From the NCBI GenBank assembly GCA_030635405.1, contig DAOVZA010000160.1, forward strand, positions 1-5,740: a DNA stretch of 5,740 bases, in the 5' to 3' direction. Positions 1 to 5,740 of the stretch are shown piece by piece. Position 1 is the stretch's first letter. Every line of letters begins with the position of its first letter. The DNA comes from Desulfocapsa sp. (GTDB taxonomy: Bacteria; Desulfobacterota; Desulfobulbia; Desulfobulbales; Desulfocapsaceae). Below the pieces are notes generated by a model. That model was not told where the DNA came from. It searched no databases and saw only the letters and a list, made by a program, of their open reading frames with translations. The translations under genes and the position numbers were made by a program.

Positions 1-434
1 AGGTTAGAGACGGAAAGTTAACTGTGTATGAGGGGAATATCAGTGATTATTTGCTGAAAATTGAGGCAGAAGCCGAAAAACTTAGTGGCAAAAAGGATAA
101 AGTTAAGGTTACAAAAACATCCACCGTTTCGAAAAGCTCTAAAGCACAACTTTCGAAAAAAGAACAGCGAAAACAGGATGCATTAAAACGTCAGGAAAGA
201 AACAAGAAAGTGGGGCCCTGGAAGAAGAGGGCTGAAGAAGCAGAGAAAATGGTGGAACAGCTTGATGTACAGAAAACAGACCTTGAGGCTCAGATGGCAG
301 ATCCTGATCTTTATCAGGATCAAGAAGCCTGGCTATCAACTTCAACCGAGTATGACGAGTGCAAGGGAAGACTTGATCGCTGGTATGTAAAATGGGAAAC
401 CGCTCAGGAAAAGCTGGAACAGTTAGATACTTAA
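1..434 (+). CDS. ABC-F family ATPase, C-terminal part (YheS-like), 5' end outside window
   Basis: This is the 3' end of a gene that begins upstream of the window. The frame is open from base 3, so the GTG at 24 is an internal codon and not a start. The first residues (VRDGKLTVYEGNISDYL) match the segment that closes the second ATPase domain of ABC-F proteins, where a 'G.l..y.GnysdYl' pattern is usual. About 40 lysine- and serine-rich linker residues follow. Next comes a charged segment beginning LSKKEQRKQDALKRQ and a long heptad-like coiled coil ending WETAQEKLEQLDT. That 'KEQ(K/R)R' start, the 'DPDLYQ' motif and the 'W..AQE.LEQL' end resemble the C-terminal coiled coil of E. coli YheS more than that of Uup or EttA. 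ABC-F proteins are soluble ATPases that bind the ribosome near the E site and help with translation or stalled ribosomes. The exact role here is unknown because both ATPase domains lie outside the window. A terminator follows 22 bases after the stop. Confidence 0.85.
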   Translation, partial: VRDGKLTVYEGNISDYLLKIEAEAEKLSGKKDKVKVTKTSTVSKSSKAQLSKKEQRKQDALKRQERNKKVGPWKKRAEEAEKMVEQLDVQKTDLEAQMADPDLYQDQEAWLSTSTEYDECKGRLDRWYVKWETAQEKLEQLDT

Positions 435-456
435 AAAAGAGAAAATCAGGATCACA

Positions 457-497
457 AAAAAGGCCGTCACCTCGTATAACGAGATGGCGGCCTTTTT
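457..497. terminator. Bidirectional rho-independent terminator
   Basis: An inverted repeat pairs 457-475 with 479-497. The G/C-rich core GGCCG/CGGCC is extended by CTCG/CGAG next to the loop, with one C-A mismatch and one G-T wobble. The loop is 3 to 5 bases. The outer stem is an A-run on the left and a T-run on the right, so transcripts from either strand end in a U-tract after the hairpin. It lies 22 bases beyond the ABC-F stop codon and 22 bases beyond the stop of the convergent permease gene, so it can serve both. Confidence 0.9.
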
Positions 498-511
498 GCT
501 TAGTTGAAATA

Positions 512-529
512 ACCTGTATTTATACAGGT
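512..529. repeat. Perfect 18-bp dyad over the permease stop codon
   Basis: The arms ACCTGTAT (512-519) and ATACAGGT (522-529) are perfect reverse complements around a central TT. On the - strand the dyad spans the last codons and the TAA stop (520-522) of the SulP gene. In RNA it would form a short hairpin with the stop codon at its tip, 14 bases before the main terminator stem. It may help 3'-end formation or be chance. The CTGT/ACAG half-sites are only 6 bases apart, so it is not a standard LexA box. Confidence 0.5.
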
Positions 530-2679
530 ATATATTTGGTCAACGGGCAGTTCTTACATCCATTTTCAGGAAGATCAGTGTTTGTATGAACCTTAGTTAC
601 AATGTCAGCAACAGCTGATTCCGTATCGGGGTACATGTGATCCATTCCGATCTTCTCCAGCAGATGAGTTCGTTCCATAACAGCCATAACCTGGCCTTTA
701 ACACCGCACATGGCAAAACCGAGTTTTGCAGCACGAAGCCGATCAACAATCATGGCAAGTGCCTCTTCACCGGATGCATCCATGTCATTAATGCCCTTGG
801 CATCAAGCAGGATATAACGAAGATCAGGGTGTTCAGTTCTGAACTTGGCAACCTGCTCATCAAGATAACTGGCGTTGGCAAAGAACAGAGAGCCGTCAAA
901 ACGGACAACTGAAATATGTCGACAGCCTTTGAGACGATAATGCTCAGCACTCTTCAGCACCTTATCTTCATGCATTGAAAGTTCGGCAACAACAGGACGC
1001 ATTGATTTATAAAGAAATACTCCCATGGAGAGTACAAAACCAACCATGATACCTTTGTCCAGATGTGGAGCAAAGTAAAGTGTTACCAGAAAACTTAATA
1101 CTGAGATGATTCCATCATATCTTTGTGCATGCCAGGCATGGACAAAACCCTTAATATTCACAAGCCCGATAACTGCCATCATGATTACTGCAGCGAGAGT
1201 TGCCTGTGGGAGATGATAGAGCAGAGGGGTGAAGAAGAGCAGGGTGATAACAACCATGATGGAAGTGATCACCGAAGATATCCCGGAGACAGCCCCGGCT
1301 GCAAGGTTAACAGCAGAACGGGAGAATGATCCCGAAACTGCATAGCTTGAGCCCATGGATCCAAAAATATTTGCCAGTCCCTGGCCAATTAATTCCTGAT
1401 TGGCATCAATCTTCTGACCGGTTTTTGCAGCCATGGCTTTAGCAATGGCAATAGCTTCCATAAAACCTAAGAGTGAGATAATAATTGCTGTGGGCAGGAG
1501 CTTCAAAAAACTCTTCATGGTGAGATCCGGCATTGCAATTGAAGGCAAGCCTTTAGGAACCTTACCAACAATAGCGCCACCACCCATCATGGTTAATTGA
1601 GTGCTATCGAGTGGTTTGTTCTTCACTTTCAGACGCCAGATATTACCATCTGTTTCTATACCTGTGGGGATCTCTCCCTTGGGATAGAATGTGTAGTTAT
1701 CACCCTCGATGACTGCTTCAAATTTCAGATGTCTGAGGCCTTTACGAAGTTGATGTGCTTCTTCCTTTGCATGATCCATATGGTTGGTGAGGATTGCTAT
1801 CTCACTTTGCATTTTGATCAACTCAATGGATGGTCCACCGTGACCGGCACCAGATTCTGCAGTTCGTAAGTCATCTGCAGTATTACCAAGGTTCGCACGA
1901 TCCTGTCCGTGTTGCTCGATGAGATTTGTTGCGTGGTTGAATTCCTGAATGGTTTCTGAAACACCGTGTGATTCGATGGCCGTAACATCAACGGTTGCAT
2001 CATGATTAAAACTGGTGAAGTAGGAAATAAGCGTGGTTATAAGGACTGCCACAAGTACATTGGGAACCCGTGGCGCAAATTTCTTCAACAGGGCCATGAT
2101 GGTTACCGCCGAGATCGCATAGATCAGGGTCGGTATGTGTGTGAAATCCATCGCAGCCTGTGCCACCCGCAGCATGGTTTCATAATGGTGAGGAGCTTTA
2201 TCAACGTAAACGCCAAAGAACTTAGAAAACTGAGACGATGCGATAATAATAGCTGCTGCGTTTGTGAAACCGTTGATAACCGGATGGGAAAGGAAATTTA
2301 CCACCATCCCGAGACGCAGAACGCCAAGGGAAAACTGAAAGATACCAACAACGAGCGCAAGAACGATTGAGTAGGCAATGAACTCTGGAGAGCCCGCAGT
2401 GGCCAGTGGCTCAAGTGATGCCGCTGACATGAGTGATACAACGGCAACGGGGCCGGTACCAAGCTGACGACTGGATCCAAAGAGCGCTGCCACCATTGGT
2501 GGAAGAAACGCTGCATAAAGACCGTAGTACGCCGGAAGACCTGCGAGCTGTGCATAGGCCATTGACTGGGGAATCAGGACCATGGCAACGGTGATACCGG
2601 CAACCAGGTCTAATTTAAATGATTCTCCCTTGTACCCCTTGAACCAGCGTAGAAATGGAAAAATTTTTGCTAGAAACAT
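520..2679 (-). CDS. SulP (SLC26-type) anion permease with STAS domain and a large central insert
   Basis: This is an inner-membrane anion transporter of the SulP family. Members move sulfate, bicarbonate or dicarboxylates, usually with H+ or Na+; the substrate cannot be read from sequence. The N-terminus has the family pattern: FPFLRWFKGY, then DLVAGITVAMVLIPQSMAYA (residues 24-43), then LPAYYGLYAAFLP (48-60) and GSSRQLGTGPVAV (68-80). The second half has GFMEAIAIAKAMA (405-417), the NQELIGQGLANIFGS segment (427-441) and SGSFSRSAVN (449-458). Hydrophobic segments fit the usual 7+7 helices. A STAS domain covers about 587-695, with DASG at 634-637 placing Ser636 where anti-sigma-antagonist STAS domains are phosphorylated. 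Length is 719, against roughly 550-580 for many bacterial relatives; an insert at about 228-368 explains the excess. The C-terminus ends with a CKNC pair (708-711). The ATG fits the family N-terminus, but no strong Shine-Dalgarno precedes it. Monocistronic, convergent with the ABC-F gene and divergent from iorA. In a sulfate reducer sulfate uptake would be a natural guess, but only that. Confidence 0.93.
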   Translation of the reverse strand: MFLAKIFPFLRWFKGYKGESFKLDLVAGITVAMVLIPQSMAYAQLAGLPAYYGLYAAFLPPMVAALFGSSRQLGTGPVAVVSLMSAASLEPLATAGSPEFIAYSIVLALVVGIFQFSLGVLRLGMVVNFLSHPVINGFTNAAAIIIASSQFSKFFGVYVDKAPHHYETMLRVAQAAMDFTHIPTLIYAISAVTIMALLKKFAPRVPNVLVAVLITTLISYFTSFNHDATVDVTAIESHGVSETIQEFNHATNLIEQHGQDRANLGNTADDLRTAESGAGHGGPSIELIKMQSEIAILTNHMDHAKEEAHQLRKGLRHLKFEAVIEGDNYTFYPKGEIPTGIETDGNIWRLKVKNKPLDSTQLTMMGGGAIVGKVPKGLPSIAMPDLTMKSFLKLLPTAIIISLLGFMEAIAIAKAMAAKTGQKIDANQELIGQGLANIFGSMGSSYAVSGSFSRSAVNLAAGAVSGISSVITSIMVVITLLFFTPLLYHLPQATLAAVIMMAVIGLVNIKGFVHAWHAQRYDGIISVLSFLVTLYFAPHLDKGIMVGFVLSMGVFLYKSMRPVVAELSMHEDKVLKSAEHYRLKGCRHISVVRFDGSLFFANASYLDEQVAKFRTEHPDLRYILLDAKGINDMDASGEEALAMIVDRLRAAKLGFAMCGVKGQVMAVMERTHLLEKIGMDHMYPDTESAVADIVTKVHTNTDLPENGCKNCPLTKYIPV
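1576..1998 (-). other. Extra domain inserted between the two membrane halves of the SulP permease
   Basis: Codons for about residues 228-368. The segment starts after the hydrophobic helix ending near residue 223 and stops just before the conserved VGKVPKGLPSIAMP stretch (371-384), which in ordinary SulP proteins follows the seventh helix closely. It contains no hydrophobic helix. It is polar, with a helical part (240-320) rich in Glu, Gln, His, Asn and Lys, including a likely coiled-coil stretch (285-318). A possible beta-rich part (320-356) contains EGDNYTFYPKGE and NIWRLKVK. With the N-terminus in the cytoplasm and seven helices before it, the insert should face the periplasm. I do not recognise it as a known domain. 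The reading frame is uninterrupted and codon use looks like the rest of the gene, so it is part of the protein and not an assembly error. Confidence 0.7.
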
Positions 2680-2720
2680 AAGTGTGGACTCATTTTGTAG
2701 AGGATTAATAAGTGTGGTCT
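2678..2720. repeat. 13-bp direct repeat at the start of the SulP gene
   Basis: ATAAGTGTGGACT (2678-2690) and ATAAGTGTGGTCT (2708-2720) differ at one base and are exactly 30 bp apart, about three helical turns. Read on the - strand the unit is AG(A/T)CCACACTTAT. The copy nearer the gene overlaps the first bases of the ATG start codon. It could be a pair of binding sites for a regulator that would cover the translation start region, or the trace of a small local duplication. No known regulator motif is recognised. Confidence 0.55.
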
Positions 2721-2746
2721 CTAAAAAAAAAGATATATATAAATAG

Positions 2747-2764
2747 ACTGAATGGTGATTCAGT
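2747..2764. promoter_or_regulatory. 18-bp dyad, possible operator
   Basis: ACTGAAT (2747-2753) and ATTCAGT (2758-2764) are perfect inverted arms around GGTG. The size and 11-bp half-site centre spacing suit a dimeric helix-turn-helix regulator. It lies about 70-85 bases upstream of the SulP start codon. It has no G/C-rich stem, which makes a terminator unlikely. The role is inferred from position and symmetry only. Confidence 0.35.
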
Positions 2765-2780
2765 TAGGAATCTCTGGCAA

Positions 2781-2809
2781 TTCGTAGCGCTGAACGCACG
2801 GTTCGTCAA
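2781..2809 (-). promoter_or_regulatory. Weak sigma70-like promoter candidate for the SulP gene
   Basis: On the - strand TTGACG (2809-2804) matches five of six bases of the -35 consensus. After 17 bases comes TACGAA (2786-2781), which matches only three of six -10 positions. It points to the permease about 100 bases away, and the 2747-2764 dyad would lie just downstream of the start site, an operator-like position. The poor -10 keeps confidence low; the AT-rich stretch at 2722-2745 may hold the true -10. Confidence 0.2.
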
Positions 2810-2919
2810 GTTTTTTTTACACATTGATTTGAAGCAGGTCTGTTGCAAATGAGAGTAAACTCTAGAAACTTCCAGTAGTTGAAAGGTGATTGCCTCTGGT
2901 TTAGCTAAAATATCATGAA

Positions 2920-2968
2920 GCATTTGTGGAAAATGCATAAAATATTCGATTTTCTAAAATGAGAAAAT
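2920..2968. repeat. Two adjacent short inverted repeats upstream of iorA
   Basis: GCATTT (2920-2925) and AAATGC (2931-2936) enclose 5 bases. ATTTTCT (2949-2955) and AGAAAAT (2962-2968) enclose 6 bases. Both have perfect arms and lie 31-79 bases upstream of the iorA -35 element. They could be operator sites, but in DNA this AT-rich short dyads also arise by chance. Confidence 0.3.
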
Positions 2969-2998
2969 ACTTGCTTGATGCCCAGTTTTCAGAGTACT

Positions 2999-3026
2999 TT
3001 GACATATTTTGAATGCCTTTTGTAGT
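2999..3026 (+). promoter_or_regulatory. Sigma70-like promoter for iorAB-paaK
   Basis: A perfect -35 hexamer TTGACA (2999-3004) is followed after 16 bases by TGTAGT (3021-3026), which matches four of six -10 positions. Transcription would start near 3033, giving a leader of about 95 bases before the iorA GTG. It is the best consensus match in this intergenic region and faces the right way. Confidence 0.5.
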
Positions 3027-3117
3027 GTTTAATAAATGGTAGTCATTGAGGATTGAGTAAAATTCTATATTGTTCGAATTGCCAAAATATATTTTTGAAG
3101 AAACCTTAAACAGTAAC

Positions 3118-3123
3118 AGGTGA
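3118..3123 (+). promoter_or_regulatory. Ribosome binding site deciding the GTG start of iorA
   Basis: AGGTGA lies 4 bases before the GTG at 3128. The next in-frame candidate, the ATG at 3152, has no comparable purine-rich site in front of it, and the family pattern GNEAIA starts only two residues after that ATG. The GTG start is therefore preferred. Confidence 0.6.
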
Positions 3124-3127
3124 AAAA

Positions 3128-4933
3128 GTGACAGACAGTAATTCACTCTGGATGTCCGGAAACGAAGCCATTGCAATGGCAGCTTATGAGGCAGGAGTTA
3201 AGGTTGCCTCGGGCTATCCCGGAACACCATCCACAGAGATCATGGAGAATCTCTCCAAATATAAAGGTGTGTATACCGAATGGGCTCCAAACGAAAAAGT
3301 TGGTCTTGAAGTTGCCATCGGAGCCTCTTTTGCAGGTGTAAGAGCCTTTGCAACAATGAAGCATGTTGGTGTAAATGTTGCCGCAGATCCATTATTCACT
3401 GCTGCATATACAGGTGTTCGTGGTGGTCTGGTTGTACTCACTGCCGATGATCCTGAAATGCATTCCTCTCAGAACGAGCAGGATAATCGCAACTATGCTT
3501 ATGCAGCTAAGCTTCCCATGCTCGAACCATCTGAACCTGCAGAGGCAAAAGAGCTTCTTAAGGATGCCTTTGATCTCTCAGAGAAGTTTGATACTCCTGT
3601 TATGTTTCGCATAACCACTCGTGTGGCGCATGTGAAAGGAGTACTCACTAAAGGTGATATGCGTGAGTCTGCCGCAACCTGTGGCATAGAAAAAGCACCT
3701 GCAAAGATCGTTATGCTTCCCGGGAATGCCAGGAATCGTCGTAAAGTTGTTGAAGAACGCATGGCACAGCTGAGGGAAGTAGCAGAAAGCGATGCCTTTA
3801 ATAAAATTGAACCGGGTGACACCAAACGTGGTTTTATCACGGGTGGCGTAGCGTATCTCTACGTGAAAGAGGCATTTCCTGAAGCCACAGTATTAAAACT
3901 TGGCATGAGCTGGCCGTTGCCTGAGAAAAAGATTAAAGAATTTGCAGCAAGTGTTGATGAGTTATTTGTTGTGGAAGAACTTGATCCATTCCTTGAGCAT
4001 CACATCAAGGCCATGGGCGTTGAGTGTCATGGTAAGGATCTGATCCCAAGCCAGGGCGAGTTAAACACCTCCATAGTTAGGACATCCATCGATCCGGATT
4101 CTGCTCCTGAGCTGTTTGCTCCAGCAGAACTTCCCATGCGGCCACCAAATATGTGTGCCGGTTGTCCTCATCGCGGAGTCTTCTTTAATCTCTCCAAGAT
4201 AAAAGATATCTTTGTGTCAGGTGATATCGGTTGTTACACTCTTGGGTTCTTGCCACCATTATCAGCCATGGACTCCTGTGTATGTATGGGCGCATCAGTT
4301 ACAATTGCCCATGGTATGGCCAAGGCACTCGGTGAAGAAGGAAAAGGAAAAATAGTCTCTGTGATTGGTGATTCCACCTTTTGTCATACGGGAATCAACG
4401 GGCTGATGAATTCAGTTTACAATGATTCCAAAACACTCCTCATTATCCTTGATAACAGGATTACCGCCATGACCGGACAGCAGAATAATCCCGCTTCCGG
4501 CTGTAACATTAAGGGAGAGGCTGCCAATGCCATCGACCTTGAAGCACTTTGTAGAGCGGTTGGTGTTAATCATGTGGAAACTGTAAATCCCCATGATATT
4601 GCAGAATGTAAAAAGGCCATAAAAACTGCACTTGAACTTGATGAAATGACAGTGGTCATCTCAAGAGCACCCTGTGTGCTTCTACCTGAAATTAAAAATG
4701 CACCGCATAATCCTTATTCAACCAACACGGATAATTGTGCTGGCTGTATGGCCTGTGTGAAACTTGGTTGTCCCGCCATCAGCTGGACAAAAATCACTCC
4801 CGAAGAGGCTGTGGCCAAAGGCTATAAAGAGAAACAGAAGGGTTTTGCTGTGATTAATGAAGTTCAATGCAACGGTTGCGGTCAGTGTGCAGCCCTTTGT
4901 AAATTTGAAGCAATTAACAGGGAAGGAGAATAG
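3128..4933 (+). CDS. iorA: Indolepyruvate:ferredoxin oxidoreductase, alpha subunit
   Basis: Catalytic subunit of the oxygen-sensitive enzyme that converts indolepyruvate and other aryl-pyruvates plus CoA to aryl-acetyl-CoA and CO2, passing electrons to ferredoxin; it works in the cytoplasm with IorB. Its 601 residues are near the usual family length. The N-terminal pyrimidine-binding domain opens with GNEAIA (11-16), SGYPGTPSTEI (28-38) and NEKVGLEVAIGAS (55-67). The family motif CAGCPHRG is at 343-350. The thiamine diphosphate domain has GDIGCYTLG (365-373), GDSTFCHTGINGL (413-425) and LDNRITAMTGQQ (441-452). The C-terminal ferredoxin-like domain has two cysteine sets: C537, C540, C543, C548 followed by Pro (CX2CX2CX4CP), and C581, C584, C587, C591, which bind two [4Fe-4S] clusters in the family. 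After C591 there is Lys where Pro is common. The start is GTG. The iorB ribosome binding site lies inside the last codons, which indicates co-translation. Confidence 0.96.
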   Translation: MTDSNSLWMSGNEAIAMAAYEAGVKVASGYPGTPSTEIMENLSKYKGVYTEWAPNEKVGLEVAIGASFAGVRAFATMKHVGVNVAADPLFTAAYTGVRGGLVVLTADDPEMHSSQNEQDNRNYAYAAKLPMLEPSEPAEAKELLKDAFDLSEKFDTPVMFRITTRVAHVKGVLTKGDMRESAATCGIEKAPAKIVMLPGNARNRRKVVEERMAQLREVAESDAFNKIEPGDTKRGFITGGVAYLYVKEAFPEATVLKLGMSWPLPEKKIKEFAASVDELFVVEELDPFLEHHIKAMGVECHGKDLIPSQGELNTSIVRTSIDPDSAPELFAPAELPMRPPNMCAGCPHRGVFFNLSKIKDIFVSGDIGCYTLGFLPPLSAMDSCVCMGASVTIAHGMAKALGEEGKGKIVSVIGDSTFCHTGINGLMNSVYNDSKTLLIILDNRITAMTGQQNNPASGCNIKGEAANAIDLEALCRAVGVNHVETVNPHDIAECKKAIKTALELDEMTVVISRAPCVLLPEIKNAPHNPYSTNTDNCAGCMACVKLGCPAISWTKITPEEAVAKGYKEKQKGFAVINEVQCNGCGQCAALCKFEAINREGE

Positions 4934-4936
4934 ACA

Positions 4937-5518
4937 ATGGCAGCAACAGGTAATATTCTTTTTTCCGGAGTGGGTGGGCAGGGGATTCTGCTTGCCAGTG
5001 AAGTGACAGCCTATGCTCTCCTTGCAGCGGGCTATGATGCTAAGAAAAGCGAAGTACATGGTATGGCTCAGCGTGGTGGATCGGTTACGGCCCAGTTGCG
5101 TTATGGCGATAAGGTGTATTCTCCGCTCATTGAACCAGGCAAGGCAGATATCCTGATTTCTTTTGAGATGATGGAAGCGGCACGCTATCTTCCCTATCTT
5201 CATGCTGAAAGCAAGGTGATTGTAAATACGCAGCAAATCAAACCACCTGCAGTGGCCATGGGACAGATCCCGTATCCGGCAGATGTGCTCGATGCCATCA
5301 GTTCAAAGGGTATTCAAGTGGTTAGTGTTGATGCCTTTGATATTGCGCGTGATGCGGGTGAAGTAAAAGCTGCGAATATTGTAATGGTTGGCGCCATGTC
5401 AGCCTTTTTGCCCATGGATGTTGAAGTGTATGAAAATATCATTAACACTCGAATTCCAGAACGGTTCCGTGAAGTAAATCTGAAAGCATTTGCAGCAGGC
5501 AGAAAAATTACTGCGTAA
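4937..5518 (+). CDS. iorB: Indolepyruvate:ferredoxin oxidoreductase, beta subunit
   Basis: Small subunit of the IorAB enzyme. It corresponds to the gamma-type domain of pyruvate:ferredoxin oxidoreductases, which shapes the CoA and substrate site together with the alpha subunit. The 193 residues are full length for the family. Visible motifs are the glycine-rich FSGVGGQGILLASE (9-22) and the hallmark SEVHGMAQRGGSV (38-50), followed by ADILISFEMMEAARYLPYL (70-88) and the late KAANIVMVGAM segment (144-154). AAGGAG at 4923-4928, within the end of iorA, is a strong ribosome binding site. Only 3 bases separate the iorA stop from this ATG. The pair therefore forms an operon, and paaK probably belongs to it. 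No residue of the family signature appears missing. Confidence 0.95.
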   Translation: MAATGNILFSGVGGQGILLASEVTAYALLAAGYDAKKSEVHGMAQRGGSVTAQLRYGDKVYSPLIEPGKADILISFEMMEAARYLPYLHAESKVIVNTQQIKPPAVAMGQIPYPADVLDAISSKGIQVVSVDAFDIARDAGEVKAANIVMVGAMSAFLPMDVEVYENIINTRIPERFREVNLKAFAAGRKITA

Positions 5519-5545
5519 GTAAGTATATAATTTGGAGAGTAGGCT

Positions 5546-5740
5546 ATGACATTATATTGGGAAGAGGAGATGGAAACCCTGCCGCGGGTGGGGCTGGAGT
5601 CTATTCAGCTGAAACGTCTGCAGCATCTGGTGGAACGGGTCTATAACACCGTTGAACCCTATCGTGAGCAGATGGATACGGCAGGGGTAAAACCCGAAGA
5701 CATCCAGTCTCTTGGCGATCTTGCAAAACTCCCCTTTACT
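5546..5740 (+). CDS. paaK: Phenylacetate-CoA ligase (AMP-forming), N-terminal part, 3' end outside window
   Basis: The first 65 residues of a gene that continues beyond the window. They match the typical start of the PaaK family: [12 protein letters not shown] (3-14), the [12 protein letters not shown] helix (22-33), [16 protein letters not shown] (38-53) and [11 protein letters not shown] (55-65). The adenylate-forming motifs lie downstream and cannot be checked. PaaK enzymes activate phenylacetate and related aryl-acetates to CoA thioesters using ATP, giving AMP and pyrophosphate. GGAGAG (5534-5539) stands 6 bases before the ATG. The gene begins 27 bases after iorB with no terminator between, so co-transcription with iorAB is likely. 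This ties it to aryl-acetyl-CoA, the IorAB product. Annotated PaaK homologues beside iorAB in anaerobes need not be specific for phenylacetate; indoleacetate or hydroxyphenylacetate are also plausible substrates. Confidence 0.9.
   Translation, partial: MTLYWEEEMETLPRVGLESIQLKRLQHLVERVYNTVEPYREQMDTAGVKPEDIQSLGDLAKLPFT

Larger units (their letters stand above)
2680..3127. other. AT-rich divergent intergenic region
   Basis: This 448-base stretch separates the SulP gene from iorA and is clearly more AT-rich than either gene. Possible reading frames inside it have no recognisable protein pattern and no good ribosome binding sites, so I call no gene here. It holds the 13-bp direct repeat, dyads at 2747-2764, 2852-2863 (AGAGT/ACTCT), 2920-2936 and 2949-2968, a T8 run at 2811-2818, a weak promoter candidate toward the permease, and a good promoter toward iorA. 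An AT palindrome, AAAATATATTTT, lies at 3084-3095 just upstream of the iorA ribosome binding site. No tRNA, known riboswitch or T-box features were recognised. Confidence 0.7.

Noticed and set aside
512..529. Possible LexA/SOS box (CTGT...ACAG)
   Set aside because: The half-sites are separated by 6 bases, not the 8 of the gammaproteobacterial consensus, and the site lies at a gene's 3' end between convergent genes with no promoter nearby.
2670..2693. Seven-codon upstream ORF on the - strand overlapping the permease start (ATG at 2693, TAG at 2672-2670)
   Set aside because: It has no ribosome binding site, and such short frames are expected by chance. A leader-peptide role cannot be supported.
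2792..2818. Possible terminator: GAAC/GTTC followed by a T8 run
   Set aside because: The stem is only four base pairs and is separated from the T-run by six bases. No gene ends upstream on that strand.
2705..2938. 77-codon frame on the - strand in the intergenic region
   Set aside because: The translation is rich in residues typical of AT-rich non-coding DNA, ends in a run of Phe and Ile codons, has no recognisable motif and overlaps promoter-like elements.
4718..5236. 172-codon open frame on the - strand across the iorA-iorB junction
   Set aside because: It is a shadow of two well-recognised genes on the opposite strand, with a Cys/His/Phe-rich composition and no family pattern.
5526..5531. 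Perfect TATAAT just upstream of paaK
   Set aside because: No -35-like hexamer lies at a proper distance (the -35 position reads AAAAAT). It sits in a 27-base gap within an apparent operon, so an AT-rich chance match is more likely.

Overview
The window reads as ordinary chromosomal DNA of an anaerobic Gram-negative bacterium. Indolepyruvate:ferredoxin oxidoreductase genes (iorA, iorB) followed directly by a phenylacetate-CoA ligase gene is an arrangement I associate with anaerobes such as sulfate- or sulfur-metabolising Desulfobacterota. The YheS-like ABC-F tail and the SulP permease fit that, and I would guess a Desulfobulbales-like organism. This placement is inference from gene content and moderate GC; no marker gene settles it.

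Layout. Bases 1-434 hold the 3' end of an ABC-F ATPase gene on the + strand. A strong hairpin with T-runs on both sides (457-497) ends it and also ends the convergent gene on the - strand. That gene (520-2679) encodes a 719-residue SulP/SLC26-type anion permease with a C-terminal STAS domain and an unusual insert of about 140 residues between its two transmembrane halves. A 448-base AT-rich intergenic region (2680-3127) separates it from the divergent iorA. This region carries a direct repeat touching the permease start, several short inverted repeats and a good sigma70-like promoter for iorA. iorA (3128-4933) and iorB (4937-5518) are 3 bases apart, and 27 bases later paaK starts (5546) and runs off the window.

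How the genes work together. IorAB oxidatively decarboxylates aryl-pyruvates, made by transamination of aromatic amino acids, to aryl-acetyl-CoA, CO2 and reduced ferredoxin. The PaaK-type ligase interconverts aryl-acetates and their CoA thioesters at the cost of ATP. Together they suit either aromatic amino acid breakdown or, in reverse, assimilation of exogenous aryl acids by reductive carboxylation. The permease and the ABC-F gene have no evident link to that pathway.

I found no mobile element, CRISPR array, tRNA or rRNA, and no clear sign of an undescribed system. The most unusual items are the insert in the SulP protein and the repeat structure around its start.
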